Assembly: GCA_007123785.1 (NCBI GenBank)
Contig: SLGL01000407.1
Coordinates: 1-9,412, forward strand
DNA from: Balneolaceae bacterium
GTDB taxonomy: Bacteria > Bacteroidota > Rhodothermia > Balneolales > Balneolaceae
Direction: 5' to 3'
Length of the DNA: 9,412 bases
Shown piece after piece: positions 6,625 through 9,412 of the stretch. Within the stretch, counting starts at the first letter, position 1; each line of letters starts with the position of its first letter. Made by a program: the position numbers and the translations under genes. Below the pieces are notes generated by a model. The model did no database searches, had not been told where the DNA came from, and saw only the letters and a program-made list of their open reading frames with translations.

Positions 6625-6642
6625 TTCACAGATCTCTGTGAA
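6625..6642. promoter_or_regulatory. Perfect palindrome, candidate operator or 5'-leader hairpin
   Basis: TTCACAGA (6625-6632) and TCTGTGAA (6635-6642) are perfect 8-base arms around TC, ending 17 bases before the GTG at 6660. The size and symmetry suit a dimeric regulator. In RNA it would form a seven-pair stem with an ATCT loop just ahead of the start. A TATAAT at 6562-6567 lies upstream without a convincing -35 box. No similar palindrome was seen before paralog 1. Confidence 0.4.
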
Positions 6643-6659
6643 AGTAAGAGATATCAAAA

Positions 6660-9188
6660 GTGGTTTTGGAGATGAGAAAGATTACTTTCATTGTTGTCGG
6701 TAAGATTGTAAGTAAGTGTCATTTTGCATATGCAGTAATGATGCTGATTCTTCTGGTTCCGGTACTGTTTGTTTCACCCGGATTTGCTCAAATTGAATCA
6801 AAAATCATTTATTTTGAGAATAATCGCCTCACGTACATATCGGACAGAGAGGGAAACCGGATTCCTGACTTTAGCCATGCGGGATATCGGGGCGGAGGTG
6901 TTCCTTATCCGGAGGTACCGGTAAAAGAAATTCTGGACCCTGTTTCCGGAAACAATGCGGCTCAGATTCAGCAGGCACTGAACAGGGTGGGTAATTTGCC
7001 GCTGGATGAAAATGGAATTCGCGGTGCAGTAAAACTTAATCCCGGTATTTATACTATTTCACAGCCGCTTTTTATTCGGCGCAGCGGAGTGGTTTTGAGG
7101 GGTTCCGGGGATGGTGGAGAACCATCTGAAAACACAGTTTTTCGGGTAACACAAAATGTTAGAGATGCCGTCATTCAGATTGGTGAGGAAAGAGTGGAAT
7201 GGCATGCTGTTCCAGCCGAACGGGTTAACATCATCTCAGAGTTTGTACCTGTAGGGGCCAGAAGTTTTGAAGTGGAAGATGCCTCAAGGTTCATCCCGGG
7301 AGACAGGATCATTATTCGTCATCACAGTACACCGGATTGGATCCGAGCCGTGGACGGAGGCGGTACTGAAGGAGCACCGGAATGGGAGCCAGAGTATCTG
7401 GATATTTACTACAGCCGGGAGATCACCCGGATTTCAGAAAATGTAATCACTATAGATGCACCGGTATTTAACAATTTGGACAGAAACCTTGCCCAGACGG
7501 TCATCTTCAAACCGAGAGGACGCCCGCCGGTAACCGATTCCGGGATTGAAAACCTCAGAATTGAAATTCAGTCAGCACACCCCGGGGCAGATACTCATGC
7601 AAGTGATGGGGTTTATTTTAATGGTGCAAACCATAGCTGGGCGAGAAATGTGACGGTTTTGCATTTTCGGAGATCAGCATTCAAAACCCGATACTCAGCC
7701 CATATCACAGTTGAAAATTCGCGGGCACTTGAGCCGCATTCACCACTTACGGGAGAAAGGCGATACAACTTTAGCACCGGGCATTATTCAAATCATATTT
7801 TATTCAAAAACGTGTTTTCAACGAATGGAAGGCGTGATTTTGTATCGAATGGCACAAGTGTGGCTTCGGGTATTGTTTTTCACAACGCAAGATCTGTCGG
7901 GACTCTCGGTTCATCCGAAGGCCATCAAAAATGGAGCCAGGGTTTGTTGTATGATAACGTCGTATTTGAAAATCCTTCTCACTACAACGTACTCTCACTT
8001 CATAATCGCGGGAATTTGGGTTCATCCCATGGCTGGGGAGCAGTGCATTCTGTAGCATGGAATGTAGATGGCGAAGATCACTACATTTTTATTCAAAAGC
8101 CACCCACTGCACAGAACTATGGAATCGGTAACAGGGGTAATGTTTCCGGTGAGGGACTTTTTAATCACCCGGCTGGATACATTGAAGGTACCGGCAGCGA
8201 GCCCATTCCGGCGTCACTCTACCAGGCGCAGCTTGAAGAGCGGCTGAATTATGGTGTTTCACCTGACGCACCGGCAAAACTTTCCGTTTCAAATGAAACA
8301 TTTAACAAATTGACGTTGAGCTGGCTGCACGAATCCACAGAACCGGTAGAGTTTTTTATTGAGCGTTCCTCAGACGGAGGAGAAAACTTCGATGTTATTT
8401 CAGTGGTTCCCGGTGATGAAAGGTCATTCGATGACCATGATGTTTCAGATAAAAGCTACAGATATCGTGTAAGAGCAGCGGGAAGTGGCGGAAAATCAGC
8501 TTATTCCAATCTTGCTTCAGCCAGCCCAAAGTTCAACGTTGATGCTATTTCGGATTTCAGGCTTCAGCTGCCAATAGACAGGGCTGTTTTTTTGATAGAT
8601 GGTGAACCGGATGATTATATAAATTTTATGTGGCACGAAGCAGAAAGCTCACTGGATATTACCTATATCTTGCGATTTGATGCAGAGAACGATGATATCT
8701 CGACACCTGTGGCTGTTTTCGATTCGTTATCGATAACAACAAAACCGATACCTTTTTACGAAGTTGACCGAATGTTTGAAAAAACCGGAACCGAAGTTGG
8801 GGATACACTCAGAACCGTATGGTATGTGACAGCCAAAGGCCTTTCATTTGAAAAGAAGGCAGAACAGGTAAATGAAATTGAGTGGATCAGGGGAAAAAAG
8901 GTGGCATTGTTTGAGATGGAAGATGAATATGTCCAGCTCGACCAAAATTATCCCAACCCATTTAATCCGGAAACCACAATCCGATATCATTTGAGTGAGC
9001 CGGGCGAAGTAATCATTGAAGTTTATGATCTCCGGGGAGTACGTGTGGCGAAATTCGAAGAAGGCATGAGAAACCAGGGGACACATAGACTACTGTTCAA
9101 CGCCGATAGGCTTGCCAGTGGCCTCTATCTCTACAGGTTAACAACCGGCCAGATTGTAAGGACCCGAAAGATGATGCTGATCAAATAA
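6660..9188 (+). CDS. Secreted right-handed beta-helix protein with FN3, one SusE-like domain and T9SS sorting domain (paralog 2)
   Basis: Tandem paralog of the preceding gene with the same order of parts, one SusE-like unit shorter. Numbered from GTG 6660: signal peptide to A43 (core VMMLILLVPVLF, then SPGFA before Q44); beta-helix about 44-533, with IPDFSHAGYRGGG, GAVKLNPGIY, SGVVLRGSG, NGRRDFVSNG, EGHQKWSQG and IQKPPTAQNYGIG; FN3 about 535-625; SusE-like domain 633-744; T9SS type A domain 760-842, opening LDQNYPNPFNP and closing MMLIK. It is predicted to cross the inner membrane by Sec and the outer membrane by T9SS. Residues kept in both copies (GRRD, EGHxxWSxG, GWxxxHSVAWN) are candidate functional sites. 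ATG at 6672 is an alternative start and still leaves a normal signal peptide. A 265-base gap with a terminator-like hairpin and a palindrome suggests its own promoter. The substrate cannot be inferred. Confidence 0.88.
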   Translation: MVLEMRKITFIVVGKIVSKCHFAYAVMMLILLVPVLFVSPGFAQIESKIIYFENNRLTYISDREGNRIPDFSHAGYRGGGVPYPEVPVKEILDPVSGNNAAQIQQALNRVGNLPLDENGIRGAVKLNPGIYTISQPLFIRRSGVVLRGSGDGGEPSENTVFRVTQNVRDAVIQIGEERVEWHAVPAERVNIISEFVPVGARSFEVEDASRFIPGDRIIIRHHSTPDWIRAVDGGGTEGAPEWEPEYLDIYYSREITRISENVITIDAPVFNNLDRNLAQTVIFKPRGRPPVTDSGIENLRIEIQSAHPGADTHASDGVYFNGANHSWARNVTVLHFRRSAFKTRYSAHITVENSRALEPHSPLTGERRYNFSTGHYSNHILFKNVFSTNGRRDFVSNGTSVASGIVFHNARSVGTLGSSEGHQKWSQGLLYDNVVFENPSHYNVLSLHNRGNLGSSHGWGAVHSVAWNVDGEDHYIFIQKPPTAQNYGIGNRGNVSGEGLFNHPAGYIEGTGSEPIPASLYQAQLEERLNYGVSPDAPAKLSVSNETFNKLTLSWLHESTEPVEFFIERSSDGGENFDVISVVPGDERSFDDHDVSDKSYRYRVRAAGSGGKSAYSNLASASPKFNVDAISDFRLQLPIDRAVFLIDGEPDDYINFMWHEAESSLDITYILRFDAENDDISTPVAVFDSLSITTKPIPFYEVDRMFEKTGTEVGDTLRTVWYVTAKGLSFEKKAEQVNEIEWIRGKKVALFEMEDEYVQLDQNYPNPFNPETTIRYHLSEPGEVIIEVYDLRGVRVAKFEEGMRNQGTHRLLFNADRLASGLYLYRLTTGQIVRTRKMMLIK

Positions 9189-9210
9189 GCAGGGATTTAA
9201 CCCGGATATC

Positions 9211-9412
9211 TTACAGGTATTGTTGTGGGTAAATTGATATAGTGGCTAATGCAGTCCCCTCTTCGAAAGGCTGTGAGAAAATTGTTTTCCAAAAATATTT
9301 GGATTTAACCTCAATCTCATTTTCCGGCTCAATTCTGTCAACAGCAAGCGCTTTGTAAATAATAAAAAGCGCCGCTTCCCAAAATGATCAGTGTCAGAAG
9401 TGTCAGCCAGAC
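9211..9412 (-). pseudogene. C-terminal end of a probable membrane protein, apparently frameshifted, cut by the window edge
   Basis: On the minus strand a frame ending at TAA (9213-9211) reads ALAVDRIEPENEIEVKSKYF and on to TISIYPQQYL, with protein-like composition but no start codon. Its frame is blocked upstream by several TGA codons near 9385-9406. The neighbouring frame, entering at 9412, reads VWLTLLTLIILGSGAF, a typical membrane helix, then hits TGA. Dropping one base from the T5 run (A5 on the plus strand, 9364-9368) joins the two: a membrane helix, then IIYKALAVD and the acidic tail. This suggests a one-base insertion, by mutation or sequencing error. The family is not recognised. It converges on paralog 2 with a 22-base gap and no clear terminator between. 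Confidence 0.4.
9348..9372. repeat. Inverted repeat GCGCTTT / AAAGCGC at the frameshift site
   Basis: Perfect 7-base arms at 9348-9354 and 9366-9372 flank an 11-base AT-rich spacer. The right arm includes part of the A5 run where the minus-strand frame breaks. It may be chance, a slippage-prone structure, or part of the coding sequence. Confidence 0.3.

Noticed and set aside
9240..9318. Short plus-strand frame after paralog 2
   Set aside because: It has no ribosome site or protein-like features and lies opposite the more convincing minus-strand coding tail.
1..9412. CRISPR array, tRNA, rRNA or transposase gene
   Set aside because: No regularly spaced direct repeats, no cloverleaf and no transposase motif were found on either strand.

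Overview
The window most likely comes from a Balneolales/Rhodothermales-type member of the Bacteroidota and relatives. The strongest clue is that two large secreted proteins end in a type IX secretion (T9SS) type A sorting domain. These domains open with LDQNYPNPF and close with an RKMxLI(R/K) tail. Both proteins also have Gln directly after the predicted signal-peptidase site, the Bacteroidetes 'Q-rule'. Genus and species cannot be read from the sequence.

Region 1 (about 1-3091) is a plus-strand block of amino-acid and sulfur metabolism. A class V PLP aminotransferase-fold enzyme of unknown substrate (80-1255) lacks the cysteine-bearing loop of cysteine desulfurases. It is followed by serine O-acetyltransferase (cysE, 1322-2203) and a CysM-type O-acetylserine sulfhydrylase (2216-3091). 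The last two are 12 bases apart and form the two-step pathway serine -> O-acetylserine -> cysteine, almost surely as one operon. The CysE tail lacks the terminal Ile used for docking on CysK, which fits pairing with a CysM-type enzyme.

Region 2 (3092-3562) is an unclear leader. It holds two inverted repeats, a 23-codon open reading frame with the best Shine-Dalgarno sequence in the window, and about 245 bases that are open in the frame of the next gene but do not look like protein.

Region 3 (about 3563-9188) holds two tandem paralogs for exported right-handed beta-helix (pectate-lyase-superfamily-like) proteins. Each has a signal peptide, a beta-helix domain, one fibronectin type III domain, one or two 112-residue SusE-like beta-sandwich domains, and a T9SS sorting domain. 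The first paralog has two SusE-like copies and the second has one. They probably act on, or bind, a polysaccharide outside the cell, but the substrate cannot be inferred. The 265-base gap between them carries a terminator-like hairpin, a roughly 96-base element with a 19-pair stem and TGACAG/CTGTCA ends, and a perfect 8+8 palindrome just before the second gene.

Region 4 (9189-9412) holds the 3' end of a minus-strand gene for a probable membrane protein, convergent with the second paralog. It seems to be frameshifted at a run of five A. No rRNA, tRNA, CRISPR array or insertion sequence was seen. The most unusual points are the missing normal start of the first paralog, the SD-led small ORF before it, and the hairpin element between the paralogs.
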